Below, in pieces: positions 47,277 through 56,514 of a DNA stretch of 64,000 bases. The position numbers and the translations under genes are program-made. Source of the DNA: Vibrio barjaei (GTDB taxonomy: Bacteria > Pseudomonadota > Gammaproteobacteria > Enterobacterales > Vibrionaceae); the NCBI RefSeq assembly GCF_001639065.2, contig NZ_LQXO02000009.1:310001-374000 (forward strand), read 5' to 3'. The notes under the pieces were generated by a model that ran no database searches, was not told the DNA's origin, and was given only the letters and a program-made list of their open reading frames with translations. Numbering within the stretch: the stretch's first letter is position 1; each line of letters starts with the position of its first letter.

Positions 47277-47503
47277 TTCTTACAGAGTTAAAATCATTCA
47301 TTGAAATGCATCCTGGCGCGAGTCGTCAGGAGATTGCTAAGAAGTTCTCGCTCAGTGAAGATGGTGTTGACGCGATGTTGTCCGTATGGATTCGTAAGGG
47401 CACAGTATCACGCATGCTTGATACCAATAAATCCGATCAAGTGACACGTGTGCGTTACGCTATGAATCGTAACGATGGTTTATCGGTTACCGTTACTATG
47501 TAA
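47273..47503 (+). CDS. feoC: FeoC-like winged-helix protein lacking Fe-S cysteines
   Basis: A 76-residue protein (MILTELKSFIEMHPGASRQE, then IAKKFSLSEDGVDAMLSVWI) with the FeoC winged-helix fold. The wing that in Klebsiella FeoC carries four cysteines for an Fe-S cluster has none here; the whole protein is cysteine-free. I recall the same for Vibrio cholerae FeoC. It is probably a FeoB-interacting subunit rather than an iron-sulfur sensor. The start at 47273 overlaps the feoB stop. Confidence 0.9.
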   Translation: MILTELKSFIEMHPGASRQEIAKKFSLSEDGVDAMLSVWIRKGTVSRMLDTNKSDQVTRVRYAMNRNDGLSVTVTM

Positions 47504-47528
47504 AACGTGATTGAGTCATTATATAAAT

Positions 47529-47557
47529 AGCCGCCCAATTAGGGCGGCTTTTTTTAT
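47529..47557. terminator. Intrinsic terminator after feoC
   Basis: AGCCGCCC-AATTA-GGGCGGCT followed by seven T residues. It touches the end of the convergent YqhA gene. Confidence 0.92.
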
Positions 47558-48057
47558 TTATGTTGATTGAGACCTAATAACTTGAGGCCACCGCTTAGCA
47601 AAACAATCGCACTTGGCAAGACCAGCATTTCCCACTGAAGTTGGTTAAAGTTGATCAGCACCAGTTCAAGGAACTTGACGAAGAGGATGATGATAATGAC
47701 CTCGGCCAGTTTGTTTTTTAAGTGACCGATGTTTGGCGTTTTAATCCAGCTCAGAGTTGAGTCTGTCTCTTTGGCGGTTTTATTCTTGATAAATAAGGTG
47801 TACACCCCATGTGAAAAAATAAACAGCACTAAAGCGACTAAGAAGGTATCCAAAGATTTAATAAGGTAGCTGATAGCAATATCAGCGCGGTCTAGGTGTA
47901 GTAACTCGGAAGGTGGCTCGGCGTTCAACAAGAACACACCAAACGCATTGTAAGTCTTTGCGGCACCAATTAGGAACAATAAGACAGAGCCAGCCATAGA
48001 GCCAATGATGGCAATCCAGCTGACATAACGGAATTGAACTAATAATCTTTTGGTCAT
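47554..48057 (-). CDS. YqhA/UPF0114 family membrane protein
   Basis: A 167-residue protein with four predicted membrane segments (at about 10-30, 62-85, 110-130 and 140-160). The pattern FRYVSWIAIIGSMAGSVLLF, SLDTFLVALVLFIFSHGVY and the end region LELVLIN is typical of UPF0114. Function unknown. It has good spacing from a hairpin upstream; probably monocistronic. Confidence 0.85.
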   Translation of the reverse strand: MTKRLLVQFRYVSWIAIIGSMAGSVLLFLIGAAKTYNAFGVFLLNAEPPSELLHLDRADIAISYLIKSLDTFLVALVLFIFSHGVYTLFIKNKTAKETDSTLSWIKTPNIGHLKNKLAEVIIIILFVKFLELVLINFNQLQWEMLVLPSAIVLLSGGLKLLGLNQHK

Positions 48058-48153
48058 GACTTGCTCCTATATTTCAACGGGGCAAGTTTATAGAGAAATT
48101 GGATTCGTGATAATAATAGGATTTCTTTAAAGATTATTACGAATACGTAATAG

Positions 48154-48189
48154 TACCCAAGATCTTTATTCGAGCAGAGATCTTGGGTA
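48154..48189. repeat. Perfect 12-bp inverted repeat between YqhA and HIT genes
   Basis: TACCCAAGATCT and AGATCTTGGGTA flank a 12-base loop. On the minus strand (direction of both flanking genes) no T-run follows, so termination of the HIT gene by it would be weak; an operator or Rho-assisted end is possible. Confidence 0.6.
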
Positions 48190-48225
48190 AAAAGGCCAAT
48201 GGTCAGTCGCTGTTAATAGGCGACA

Positions 48226-48654
48226 TTAACCGCGTGTAAACAAGCTGCTTAAGGAAAGGACATTACCGATGCGTGTCATGATGTCCGCTTGTTCTTCATA
48301 GCTGCGTTGCTCGCCTTTGGTGTTGCCCCATACAGGACCTGGCCACGCAATGTCGTCTTTGAATCGAGCAATATGATGGATATGCAGTTGCGGCACCATG
48401 TTTCCTAATGCGCCAAGGTTGAGCTTGTCAGGTCTAAAAGTCGCTTCGAGCGCTTGAGCCACGGCTTGAGACTCTAGCAAAAACTGCTGCTGTTCCTTCA
48501 TTGGTAAGTGATGAAGTTCTTTTAAGTTTTCACGCTTCGGAACCAAGATGACCCAAGGAACCGCACTGTCCTTGCTCAGGAGGGCAACGCAAAGTGGAAA
48601 GTGACCGATGACAGTAGTGTCTTTGGCGAGTTGAGGGTGCAGTTCAAAGCTCAT
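48226..48654 (-). CDS. HIT family nucleotide-binding protein
   Basis: A 142-residue histidine-triad protein. VPWVILVPKRENLKELHHLP and the triad segment NMVPQLHIHHIARF (H-x-H-H form common to this proteobacterial subgroup) define it, followed by a C-terminal AWPGPVWG segment. Members hydrolyse dinucleotide or nucleoside phosphoramidate substrates such as Ap4A; the substrate here is unknown. Confidence 0.9.
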   Translation of the reverse strand: MSFELHPQLAKDTTVIGHFPLCVALLSKDSAVPWVILVPKRENLKELHHLPMKEQQQFLLESQAVAQALEATFRPDKLNLGALGNMVPQLHIHHIARFKDDIAWPGPVWGNTKGEQRSYEEQADIMTRIGNVLSLSSLFTRG

Positions 48655-48706
48655 GGTGTTAATTCCGTTGTCATAATGAGGGACTCAGTATACGTCAGAT
48701 AAAACA

Positions 48707-48734
48707 AAAGGTTGACGCTTTCACGTCAACCTTT
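48707..48734 (-). terminator. Terminator after argS (minus strand)
   Basis: AAAGGTTGACG and CGTCAACCTTT, a perfect 11-bp stem; on the minus strand it is followed by TGTTTTATC. It begins 31 bases past the argS stop. Confidence 0.8.
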
Positions 48735-48764
48735 GTGTATTCATTACCATTTACGGAGTGGTAA

Positions 48765-50498
48765 TTACATGCGTTCTAGCGTTTCGATACCAAGCAGTTC
48801 TAGACCTTGCTGGATAGTCTTAGCTGTTAATGCTGCGAGTTTTAGACGGCTTTGCTTAACGCTTTCATCTTCAGCAATAAGAATTGGACATGCTTCGTAG
48901 AAGCTAGAGAATTGACCTGCAAGCTCAAATAAGTAGCTACACATAATGTGAGGCTGACCTTCACGAGCAACAGATTGTACGGCTTCCTCGAATTGCAGTA
49001 GTTTAGCAACTAACGCTTTCTCTTTCTCATCAGTGATCTTAATGTCACCAGAAAGCTCGTCCATTGATACGCCAGCTTTTGCAAAGATAGACGCTACACG
49101 AGTGTAAGCGTACTGCATGTAAGGAGCAGTGTTACCTTCAAACGCTAGCATGTTGTCCCAATCGAACACGTAGTCTGTAGTACGATGCTTAGAAAGGTCT
49201 GCATACTTAACCGCTGCCATTGCTACCGTGTTAGCGATATTTGCTTTCTCTTCAGCATCTAGTTCTGGATTTTTCGACTCGATTAACGCTGTAGCGCGCT
49301 CTACTGCTTCGTCTAGAAGATCAGCAAGGCGAACCGTACCGCCTGCACGTGTTTTGAATGGGCGACCATCTTTACCTAGCATCATACCAAATGCGTGGTG
49401 CTCAAGGCTGGTTGATTCTGGTACATAACCAGCCTTGCGAACGATAGTCCAAGCTTGCTGTAGGTGTTGGTGCTGACGTGAATCGATGAAGTAAAGAACG
49501 CGGTCTGCACCAAGCTTCTCGTAGCGATATTTCGCACAAGCGATGTCAGTCGTGGTGTATAGGAAGCCGCCATCACGTTTTTGGATGATAACACCCATTG
49601 GCTCGCCATCTTTATTCTTGTATTCGTCAAGGAATACCACTTGTGCGCCGTCATCTTCAACTGCTAGACCTTTTTCTTTCAGGTCTTGCACAATGCCAGG
49701 TAGCATGTCGTTATACATACTTTCACCCATCACATCGTCACGCGTTAACGATACATTTAGGCGATCGTAGTTGCGTTGGTTCTGGATCATAGTAACGTCA
49801 ACGAGCTTCTTCCACATTTCAGAGCAGAACTCATCGCCACCTTGCAGTTTTACTACGTAACCACGTGCGCGCTCTGCAAACTCGGCATCTTCGTCATACA
49901 GCTTTTTAGATTCGCGATAGAATGCTTCAAGGTCAGAGAGTTCCATTGAAACTTCACCAGACTCTTGTTGAACGCGTTCTAGGTTAGCGATAAGCATACC
50001 GAACTGAGTACCCCAGTCACCGATGTGGTTAGCACGGATAACGTTATGACCTAAAAACTCTAGGGTACGAACAACCGCATCACCGATGATGGTTGAACGA
50101 AGGTGACCAACGTGCATTTCTTTCGCTACGTTTGGTGCAGAGTAGTCAGCAACGATGGTTTGTTGTTCTTGAGAAGCTACACCTAGGCGTGCATCCGCCA
50201 GTGCTTCATCACCTTGCTTTGCAAGAAATTCTTCGCTTAGGAAGATGTTAATAAAGCCAGGACCAGCAATTTCAGTTTTGCTTGCAATTCCATCTAGGTC
50301 CAAAACGTCCAGAACCTTCTGTGCGAATTCTCGTGGATTTGTACCCAATTTCTTAGCAACGCCCATTACGCCATTTGCTTGGTAGTCACCAAACTGTGGT
50401 TTCGCAGATTGGCGAACAGCAGCAGGACTGCCTGCAGGTGCGCCAGCGGCTTCTAGAGCCTGAGATACTTTGTCGTTGATCAGTGCTTGGATATTCAC
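48765..50498 (-). CDS. argS: Arginyl-tRNA synthetase
   Basis: A 577-residue class I synthetase. The HIGH-equivalent [13 protein letters not shown] is near residues 130-142, after an N-terminal Add1 domain ([20 protein letters not shown]); the C-terminal DALR anticodon domain ends [13 protein letters not shown]. The GTG start at 50498 has AAGGA 7 bases upstream and matches the usual N-terminus; the longer frame to 50567 is rejected. It is divergent from yecM, as in E. coli. Confidence 0.97.
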   Translation of the reverse strand: MNIQALINDKVSQALEAAGAPAGSPAAVRQSAKPQFGDYQANGVMGVAKKLGTNPREFAQKVLDVLDLDGIASKTEIAGPGFINIFLSEEFLAKQGDEALADARLGVASQEQQTIVADYSAPNVAKEMHVGHLRSTIIGDAVVRTLEFLGHNVIRANHIGDWGTQFGMLIANLERVQQESGEVSMELSDLEAFYRESKKLYDEDAEFAERARGYVVKLQGGDEFCSEMWKKLVDVTMIQNQRNYDRLNVSLTRDDVMGESMYNDMLPGIVQDLKEKGLAVEDDGAQVVFLDEYKNKDGEPMGVIIQKRDGGFLYTTTDIACAKYRYEKLGADRVLYFIDSRQHQHLQQAWTIVRKAGYVPESTSLEHHAFGMMLGKDGRPFKTRAGGTVRLADLLDEAVERATALIESKNPELDAEEKANIANTVAMAAVKYADLSKHRTTDYVFDWDNMLAFEGNTAPYMQYAYTRVASIFAKAGVSMDELSGDIKITDEKEKALVAKLLQFEEAVQSVAREGQPHIMCSYLFELAGQFSSFYEACPILIAEDESVKQSRLKLAALTAKTIQQGLELLGIETLERM

Positions 50499-50675
50499 AC
50501 GCGTTTCCTTCAATTCTTGGAATTGGATTTCATGTTGTTCATGAAACTGTGGCAATTTGGCGCACATAATAGCAACTTTAACGCCAGTGACCTAGAGGGG
50601 AAGTTTGTATTTTTTCTGATTCTGGTCGAATCCTGCTACTATTTGGCGTTTGAAGTACAAAATGAGCGCTAAAAA

Positions 50676-51278
50676 ATGGAACAAACCCTGCTACAAAAAG
50701 GTCTAGTGCCTTCTCAAATGTTGAGTGAAACTGATGCCTTTCTCGATAAAATCCAGGCATTATGCAGCAAGTTATCTATAGATTTAGCAGACTACCAAGC
50801 CGATCATCTTGCTTTGAGAATCAATGATTCTGACGTGGCGAAAGCGGCTCATACCGCGTGGCTAGAATATGGCAATGTTATTTCTGAGGCGCAAATAAAT
50901 GGTCGTCCAATTATCGTTTTGCAATTTGACCAAGCAATAACAAGTCGTGGTTGGTCGATTGAATGTCTTGAATTGCCTTATCCAGCAATAGGGAAGACAC
51001 ACCCTATTGAACACTGGGAGCACGTTGAGTTTGTTGTACCTTCAAAGGCAACAACAGCGGACGAATACTTAGCGGATTTATGTATCATTTTTCCAGCGTT
51101 GGCTCATCGTTTGGAGCAGTTGGATGTTCTTAACATTAAAATGAAGCTATCCAGTCCTAAAGGCGAAGGAGAGCGCTTAGCTAACCCGACGGTGGCATTT
51201 AAGCACGATAACATCTGCATCAAACTTCATCCGCATAGTCTAAAAAACATTGTTGCTTCTGAACAAGCTGATATCTAG
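50676..51278 (+). CDS. yecM: YecM-like VOC-superfamily protein
   Basis: A 200-residue protein of the YecM family, with a vicinal-oxygen-chelate-like fold. Landmarks: ADYQADHLALRIN, LELPYPAIGKTHPIEHWEHV, and FKHDNICIKLHPHSL. The conserved His and Glu residues suggest metal binding; the activity is unknown. yecM next to argS is also the E. coli arrangement, which supports orthology. Confidence 0.88.
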   Translation: MEQTLLQKGLVPSQMLSETDAFLDKIQALCSKLSIDLADYQADHLALRINDSDVAKAAHTAWLEYGNVISEAQINGRPIIVLQFDQAITSRGWSIECLELPYPAIGKTHPIEHWEHVEFVVPSKATTADEYLADLCIIFPALAHRLEQLDVLNIKMKLSSPKGEGERLANPTVAFKHDNICIKLHPHSLKNIVASEQADI

Positions 51279-51300
51279 AGCAAAATGGTGTGAGTTATAG

Positions 51301-51344
51301 TTATTCGGGTAATGACATTAAGTGAAAGATCATTACCTGAATAA
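51301..51344 (+). other. Long hairpin downstream of yecM
   Basis: TTATTCGGGTAATGA and TCATTACCTGAATAA form a 15-bp stem (one G-T pair) with a 14-base loop. No T-run follows. It starts 23 bases past the yecM stop. Confidence 0.6.
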
Positions 51345-51441
51345 GGGCTAACTTCACAAAGCCTCGACAGGCTCTTACCGATCAGTTTATCGTCAACGAC
51401 TAAACTTGTAGCTGTAAACCTAGTCTGTAAGGAAACGGCAA

Positions 51442-52251
51442 GTGATAACAGCAACGATAAATAAATGGGGGGTAGTGCTGCTCCTATCAAGCACCTCCTT
51501 TCTAACCTCCGCCGCTGGTTTTGATATTGATAATCCCACCTGTGAAACCAGAACGAGTCGACAAGTCTCTAACGGTCGCCTCGATCTCAATCTACATTTT
51601 TGCAATCAATTAGTTCTTGATGATGGTAAAAAAGCACCATGGAGTAAATCTTACATAGCTCCTTATGAGCGCGCGGCTAAGCGATGGCTTGAAGTGCTTA
51701 CCGCCGTCGATGGCGCTGACAAACATACACTAGACATTAACTTCTATGTGGTACCGCTCGAAGATGCGAATGGCATGGCAGGGCCTGAAGATGAAATTGA
51801 TATCAGTTGGCGTCTGATTCCCACAAAAGGGTCGGTCTTTATCGGCAGCCATACCTATGAGCCTGGGTTTGACCCGGTTGAATTCAACGCCAATATTCTG
51901 CACGAAATGGGTCATGTGTTCGGGGTGGGGGCGTATTCTACCGACTATACGCGTCATGATGGACAACTGGGTAAAGTGTTTTTAGTCAAAGATAGCCAAG
52001 CGGTGAAACGGTTTAATCGACAATATCAGGTAAATTATCGCGAACTGCCAATAAGTGACGATGGTGGCCATTTATATGACTCAAAGTGGAGTGAAGACAA
52101 AAAGCGCTACGATAAAAACGGTGTTCCAGTACCAGACATGAGCCAAGAGCTGATGGCAAATGGTACTTTGATTGGACCAGTGACATTAGGTCTATTAGAT
52201 GACTTGGGCTATCAGGTGGACTATTCGAAAGGGGACCGTTACTCAAATTAA
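51442..52251 (+). CDS. Secreted leishmanolysin-like zinc metallopeptidase
   Basis: A 269-residue exported protein. Signal peptide about 1-25 (NKWGVVLLLSSTSFLTSAAG). The zinc motif HEMGHVFGVG is at residues 154-163 (HExxH); a third His is likely H210 in DDGGHLYDSKW. Then comes SQELMANGTLIGPVTLGLLD with a Met-turn-like ELM and the family ending DLGYQVDY. The pattern HExxH...GGHxxDSxW...ELM...LxDLGY matches bacterial M8/leishmanolysin-like peptidases. The GTG start has AAGGA 8 bases upstream. Monocistronic. The target protein is unknown. Confidence 0.78.
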   Translation: MITATINKWGVVLLLSSTSFLTSAAGFDIDNPTCETRTSRQVSNGRLDLNLHFCNQLVLDDGKKAPWSKSYIAPYERAAKRWLEVLTAVDGADKHTLDINFYVVPLEDANGMAGPEDEIDISWRLIPTKGSVFIGSHTYEPGFDPVEFNANILHEMGHVFGVGAYSTDYTRHDGQLGKVFLVKDSQAVKRFNRQYQVNYRELPISDDGGHLYDSKWSEDKKRYDKNGVPVPDMSQELMANGTLIGPVTLGLLDDLGYQVDYSKGDRYSN

Positions 52252-52360
52252 CGCTGGTTACTCGAACAAACCGAGCCTGCGTCTATCTGTTTAGAGTTAG
52301 CGAAAGTCACTCGCTACCATTGCTCAATGATGATTCAACCATGGTAGCGAGTTATAAAGG

Positions 52361-53194
52361 CTACAGAATGACAGTCTTATTGCCATAAACAAACACATGG
52401 TCATTAATGACTTTGTTTAACGCTTTGGAAAGTACGTTTTTCTCAACATCTCGTCCAGCTTGAGCCATGTCTGCGGCACTAAAGTTGTGATCCACAGGGA
52501 TAACGTCTTGTTTGATGATTGGGCCTTCATCTAGATCATTGGTGACGAAATGGGCTGTCGCGCCGATAATCTTCACGCCGCGATCATACGCTTGCTGGTA
52601 TGGTTTAGCGCCGATAAATGCAGGCAAGAAACTGTGGTGAATGTTGATGATTTTATGATGATATTGTTCCACGAACGTTGGCGTTAGAACGCGCATATAT
52701 TTTGCCAGCACTAAATAATCGGCCTCATATTGGTCGATCACTTCTAACATTTTCGTTTCATGCTCCTCTCGGCTTAGTCCGTCATGAGAAACACAGTGGT
52801 ATGGGATATCAAACTTCTCGGTTAGTCCTTGAAGTATATCGTAGTTACCAATGACAGCGGCGATCTCCACATCTAGGCTACCATCAAAGTTTTTCATTAG
52901 GATATCACCTAAGCAGTGTGCTTCTTTGGTGACCAGAATAACAATGCGCTTACGTGATGAATCGACTAACTTACGTTTCGTGCCTTGTGGGAGTGCTTGG
53001 TCTAAATCTGCTAAAAAGGTTTCATCGTTGAAGTAACCTTCCAACTCAGTGCGCATAAAGAAGTGACCACTGGTGTTATCTACAAATTCATTGTTGTGAA
53101 TAATGTTCAGCTGGTGCTTGTAACAGATGTTGGTGATTTTTGAAATGAGACCAGGCGCATCGTTGCAATGCGTCAATAACGTTTTCTTTTCCAT
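52361..53194 (-). CDS. purU: Formyltetrahydrofolate deformylase
   Basis: Hydrolyses 10-formyl-THF to formate and THF, balancing one-carbon pools. The 277-residue protein has an N-terminal ACT domain (LLTHCNDAPGLISKITNICY, about 5-85) and a formyltransferase-like domain with NIHHSFLPAFIGAKPYQQAY and HFVTNDLDEGPIIKQD. The 270-bp gap upstream (53195-53464) shows no recognisable element; no glycine riboswitch is seen. Confidence 0.96.
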   Translation of the reverse strand: MEKKTLLTHCNDAPGLISKITNICYKHQLNIIHNNEFVDNTSGHFFMRTELEGYFNDETFLADLDQALPQGTKRKLVDSSRKRIVILVTKEAHCLGDILMKNFDGSLDVEIAAVIGNYDILQGLTEKFDIPYHCVSHDGLSREEHETKMLEVIDQYEADYLVLAKYMRVLTPTFVEQYHHKIINIHHSFLPAFIGAKPYQQAYDRGVKIIGATAHFVTNDLDEGPIIKQDVIPVDHNFSAADMAQAGRDVEKNVLSKALNKVINDHVFVYGNKTVIL

Positions 53195-53464
53195 GATTTA
53201 CTGCTTCCGTGAAATTTAAACTTTGACCTCTTCGTTATTCTGAAACTCGATATTCATGGTCCGGAAGGAGCACAACATATTGATGTGAATCTAAATTTAC
53301 GAATTTGAGGATTTAAAATGGTGCGTTTGTTGAGGTAGTACGCAATCTAATCAACATTATTAATCTATTCTGGGCAAGGTTTCAACAAAAGAAGTCCGCC
53401 ACGACGGCATTCCGGCTTGTCTCGATTTGTTGGAGCATCCTCAATTTGGCTTTAGGAGAGTGTT

Positions 53465-53662
53465 ATGGATAAAGAACTACTCGCGCGCAAACTCTACGAC
53501 CAAAGAGTCTCAGAATTGGTTGGAGATTCGGCCATTGACCAGCATGAGCTTGATGAGCTTTGGAACAGTAAAGTCTCGCCTTCACAAGCAGCAGAACAAT
53601 TAAAGCAATCGGACAATGTCATCGCCCCTGGATGGCTTACACGTTACCTGAATAAGCACTAG
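53465..53662 (+). CDS. Small acidic protein, 65 aa, unknown
   Basis: A compact frame with a strong TTAGGAGAG ribosome site. The sequence MDKELLARKLYDQRVSELVG then SAIDQHELDELWNSKVSPSQ is helical and charged, and the end PGWLTRYLNKH has a tryptophan and basic tail. There is no signal peptide or cysteine. I do not recognise the family. A 14-bp hairpin follows the stop. Confidence 0.7.
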   Translation: MDKELLARKLYDQRVSELVGDSAIDQHELDELWNSKVSPSQAAEQLKQSDNVIAPGWLTRYLNKH

Positions 53663-53687
53663 CCACTCTAAATTCTTCCCTCGTTTA

Positions 53688-53723
53688 AGCGCTCTTATTC
53701 GCTGTTCTACGAATAAGAGCGCT
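53688..53723 (+). terminator. Hairpin after the 65-aa gene
   Basis: AGCGCTCTTATTCG and CGAATAAGAGCGCT, a perfect 14-bp stem with an 8-base loop; a weak T-containing tail follows. Probably ends the small gene's transcript. Confidence 0.65.
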
Positions 53724-53808
53724 CAATTCAATTTTCAACTGCAAAGCGATTAGGTATACACTAGGCCGATTAATATTAGGTAGCGGCAATCAGTGGTTTC
53801 AACAATAA

Positions 53809-55767
53809 ATGGTTTCACGAACAATTAAAAAGGCTTTCGCCTCTGATGGCGCATTGGGAAGGGTTATCCCCGGCTTTCAGCCCAGACAACCACAACTTGA
53901 TATGGCCGATGCCGTTGAACAAGCTATTCATAATGAAGACCAGCTTGTGGTAGAAGCGGGTACGGGTACGGGCAAAACCTTTGCTTATTTAGTCCCTGCG
54001 CTGTTAAGCGGTAAGAAAACCATTATCAGTACCGGCTCGAAAAACTTACAAGAACAGCTTTTCCATCGTGATTTACCGTTAATGGTTGAAGCGTTAGGTT
54101 TTCATGGGCAAGTTTCGTTGTTAAAAGGGCGTTCCAACTATTTGTGTTTAGATAGACTGAGCCGCCAAATGGTGGAAAGTCACACTACAGAAACGCAAAC
54201 GGATTTGTTGTCACAGCTGGTCAAAGTTCGGTCTTGGTCCTCGGAAACCAAGTCTGGAGACTTGGGGGAATGTGATGCGATTGCAGAAGATAGCCCAATT
54301 ATACCCACCATAACGTCTACCAATGACAACTGCTTAGGCAAAGAGTGTCCAAGCTACCAAGATTGCTTTGTATTGAAAGCTCGTAAACGAGCGTTGGACT
54401 CTGATGTCGTGGTGGTAAACCATCACTTATTTATGGCGGATCTTGCTATCAAGGAGACTGGCTTTGGGGAGCTGATTCCAGAAGCGGAAGTGTTTATCTT
54501 TGATGAAGCACACCAAATACCAGATATTGCTAGTCAGTATTTCGGGCAATCTATTTCAAGCCGTCAGATCCAAGATCTCGCGAAAGATATTGAAATCGGT
54601 TATCGCACTGAAGCCAGAGACATGCGTCAATTGCAAAAAGCAGGCGACAGACTCTCCCAATCAGCGATGGATATGCGTATTGTGCTAGGCGATACAGGTT
54701 TTAGAGGAAACTGGCGCGATGCCGTTGCCTCACCAAGTATCAAGCGCGAATTAGACCGACTGCTGGATGCCATAAACTTAGTGATTGATGTACTTAAACT
54801 CGCTTTAGGTCGAAGTCAGCTATTAGATACCGCATTTGAGCGAGCTAATCTTATTAAAGGTCGTATTGAACGAGTGTGCGATGTCACTATTACCGGTTAC
54901 TCCTATTGGTACGATACGTCGCCTCGTCATTTTAGTCTGCATATCACCCCGTTAACGGTTGCCGATAAGTTCCACGAGCAAGTGGAGATTAAGGGCGGTG
55001 CATGGATTTTTACTTCTGCAACTTTAGCGGTTTCCGACGACTTTGGTCACTTTACCTCTCGATTAGGTCTGATTCCGAAGCAGCAGTTTTCTCTACCAAG
55101 TCCGTTTGATTACCCCACTCAGGCTAGATTGTGTGTACCACGTTATTTGCCTGAACCAAATAGCCAAGGATTAGCGCAAAAGCTAGTGAACATGTTGTCT
55201 CCGGTCATTGAAGAAAACCAAGGACGCTGCTTTTTCTTGTGCACCTCACACAGCATGATGCGCGAACTGGGCGAAAAGTTTCGTGAAAGCTTGTCACTGC
55301 CCGTATTACTTCAAGGTGAAACCAGCAAGCAAAAAACGCTCGCAGAGTTTATGGAACTGGGCAACGCTTTGCTGGTGGCGACAGGGGCATTTTGGGAAGG
55401 AATAGATGTTAGAGGTGATACGCTGAGCTGTGTTATCATCGACAAATTACCGTTTACAGCCCCTGATGACCCACTGCTTAAAGCAAGGATCGAAGATTGT
55501 AAATTACAAGGTGGTGACCCGTTCCAACAGGTACAACTGCCTGATGCCGTAATTACGTTAAAACAAGGTGTTGGCCGATTGATTCGAGATCAGAAAGATC
55601 GTGGCGCATTGATCATTTGTGACAATCGATTGGTGACCAGAGATTATGGTGCGACGTTCTTAGCCAGCTTACCGCCTATTCCTCGAACGCGCGACCTTGG
55701 AACGATAAGACAGTTTCTAGCACTTGACACAGAGTCGGATGTTAAAGAAGAAAAAATTGAGAAATAA
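53809..55767 (+). CDS. yoaA: DinG-family ATP-dependent helicase YoaA
   Basis: A 652-residue XPD/DinG-type superfamily 2 helicase. Walker A VEAGTGTGKTFAYL; the Fe-S cluster cysteines are in the insert (YLCLDR, then CLGKECPSYQDCF); DEAH box FDEAHQIPD; C-terminal helicase motifs include GAFWEGIDVRG and QGVGRLIRD. In E. coli YoaA acts with HolC (DNA polymerase III chi) in replication repair. Its stop abuts the tsaB ATG. Confidence 0.94.
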   Translation: MVSRTIKKAFASDGALGRVIPGFQPRQPQLDMADAVEQAIHNEDQLVVEAGTGTGKTFAYLVPALLSGKKTIISTGSKNLQEQLFHRDLPLMVEALGFHGQVSLLKGRSNYLCLDRLSRQMVESHTTETQTDLLSQLVKVRSWSSETKSGDLGECDAIAEDSPIIPTITSTNDNCLGKECPSYQDCFVLKARKRALDSDVVVVNHHLFMADLAIKETGFGELIPEAEVFIFDEAHQIPDIASQYFGQSISSRQIQDLAKDIEIGYRTEARDMRQLQKAGDRLSQSAMDMRIVLGDTGFRGNWRDAVASPSIKRELDRLLDAINLVIDVLKLALGRSQLLDTAFERANLIKGRIERVCDVTITGYSYWYDTSPRHFSLHITPLTVADKFHEQVEIKGGAWIFTSATLAVSDDFGHFTSRLGLIPKQQFSLPSPFDYPTQARLCVPRYLPEPNSQGLAQKLVNMLSPVIEENQGRCFFLCTSHSMMRELGEKFRESLSLPVLLQGETSKQKTLAEFMELGNALLVATGAFWEGIDVRGDTLSCVIIDKLPFTAPDDPLLKARIEDCKLQGGDPFQQVQLPDAVITLKQGVGRLIRDQKDRGALIICDNRLVTRDYGATFLASLPPIPRTRDLGTIRQFLALDTESDVKEEKIEK

Positions 55768-56469
55768 ATGACTTATAAAATTCTAGCTATCGATACTGCA
55801 ACAGAGAACTGCTCAGTGGCTCTGTTGGTTGGTGATACGATTCATACTCGCAGTGAACTTGCTCCTCGCGATCATACGAAGAAAGTACTTCCTATGGTCG
55901 ATGAGCTGTTAAAAGAGGCGGGATTGACACTTGCAGAACTGGATGCCTTGGCGTTTGCACGTGGTCCGGGCAGTTTTACGGGTGTGCGCATTTGTATCGG
56001 GATTGCTCAAGGGCTAGGGTTTGGTGCCGACTTACCAATGATTGGAATTTCAACACTTAAAGCAATGGCGCAAGGCTCATATCGTATGAATGGTGCCACT
56101 CGTGTGGCTAGTGCTATCGATGCACGCATGAACGAAGTGTATTGGGGGCGTTTCGAACAGCTAGACAATGGCGATTGGCAAGACGTTGACCAAGAACAAG
56201 TGATCCCACCGAGCATCTTAGCGGAGAATCTGTTTGCTGATGGCATGCAGTGGACGCAAGCTGGAACGGGTTGGGAAGCTTACGCGGACACAATGAACAC
56301 ATTGGCTATCGATACCATCGCTTCTGATGTCAAATATCCGGAAGCGCAAGATATCGCATTTCTTGCCAAATTCGAACTAGAGCGCGGTAATACTGTGCCA
56401 GCGGAAGAGGCAAGTCCGGTTTATCTTCGCGATACGGTAGCTTGGAAAAAGCTGCCAGGCCGCGAATAA
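55768..56469 (+). CDS. tsaB: tRNA threonylcarbamoyladenosine biosynthesis protein TsaB
   Basis: A 233-residue ASKHA-fold partner of TsaD in t6A37 modification of tRNA. Motifs: [53 protein letters not shown]. It starts immediately after yoaA with no gap. It is also conserved next to yoaA in enterics. Confidence 0.95.
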   Translation: MTYKILAIDTATENCSVALLVGDTIHTRSELAPRDHTKKVLPMVDELLKEAGLTLAELDALAFARGPGSFTGVRICIGIAQGLGFGADLPMIGISTLKAMAQGSYRMNGATRVASAIDARMNEVYWGRFEQLDNGDWQDVDQEQVIPPSILAENLFADGMQWTQAGTGWEAYADTMNTLAIDTIASDVKYPEAQDIAFLAKFELERGNTVPAEEASPVYLRDTVAWKKLPGRE

Positions 56470-56476
56470 CGGGAGA

Positions 56477-56505
56477 AAGCTAGCGCGCGAATAACGCGCT
56501 AGCTT
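56477..56505 (+). terminator. Hairpin after tsaB
   Basis: AAGCTAGCGCG and CGCGCTAGCTT, a perfect 11-bp stem with a 7-base loop followed by AATTAA; weak T-run. It lies just before the next small gene, so it is a terminator or a translational element. Confidence 0.6.
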
Positions 56506-56514
56506 AATTAACTC

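Noticed and set aside
53195..53464. Glycine riboswitch upstream of purU
   Set aside because: No tandem glycine aptamer motifs are visible in the 270-bp gap.
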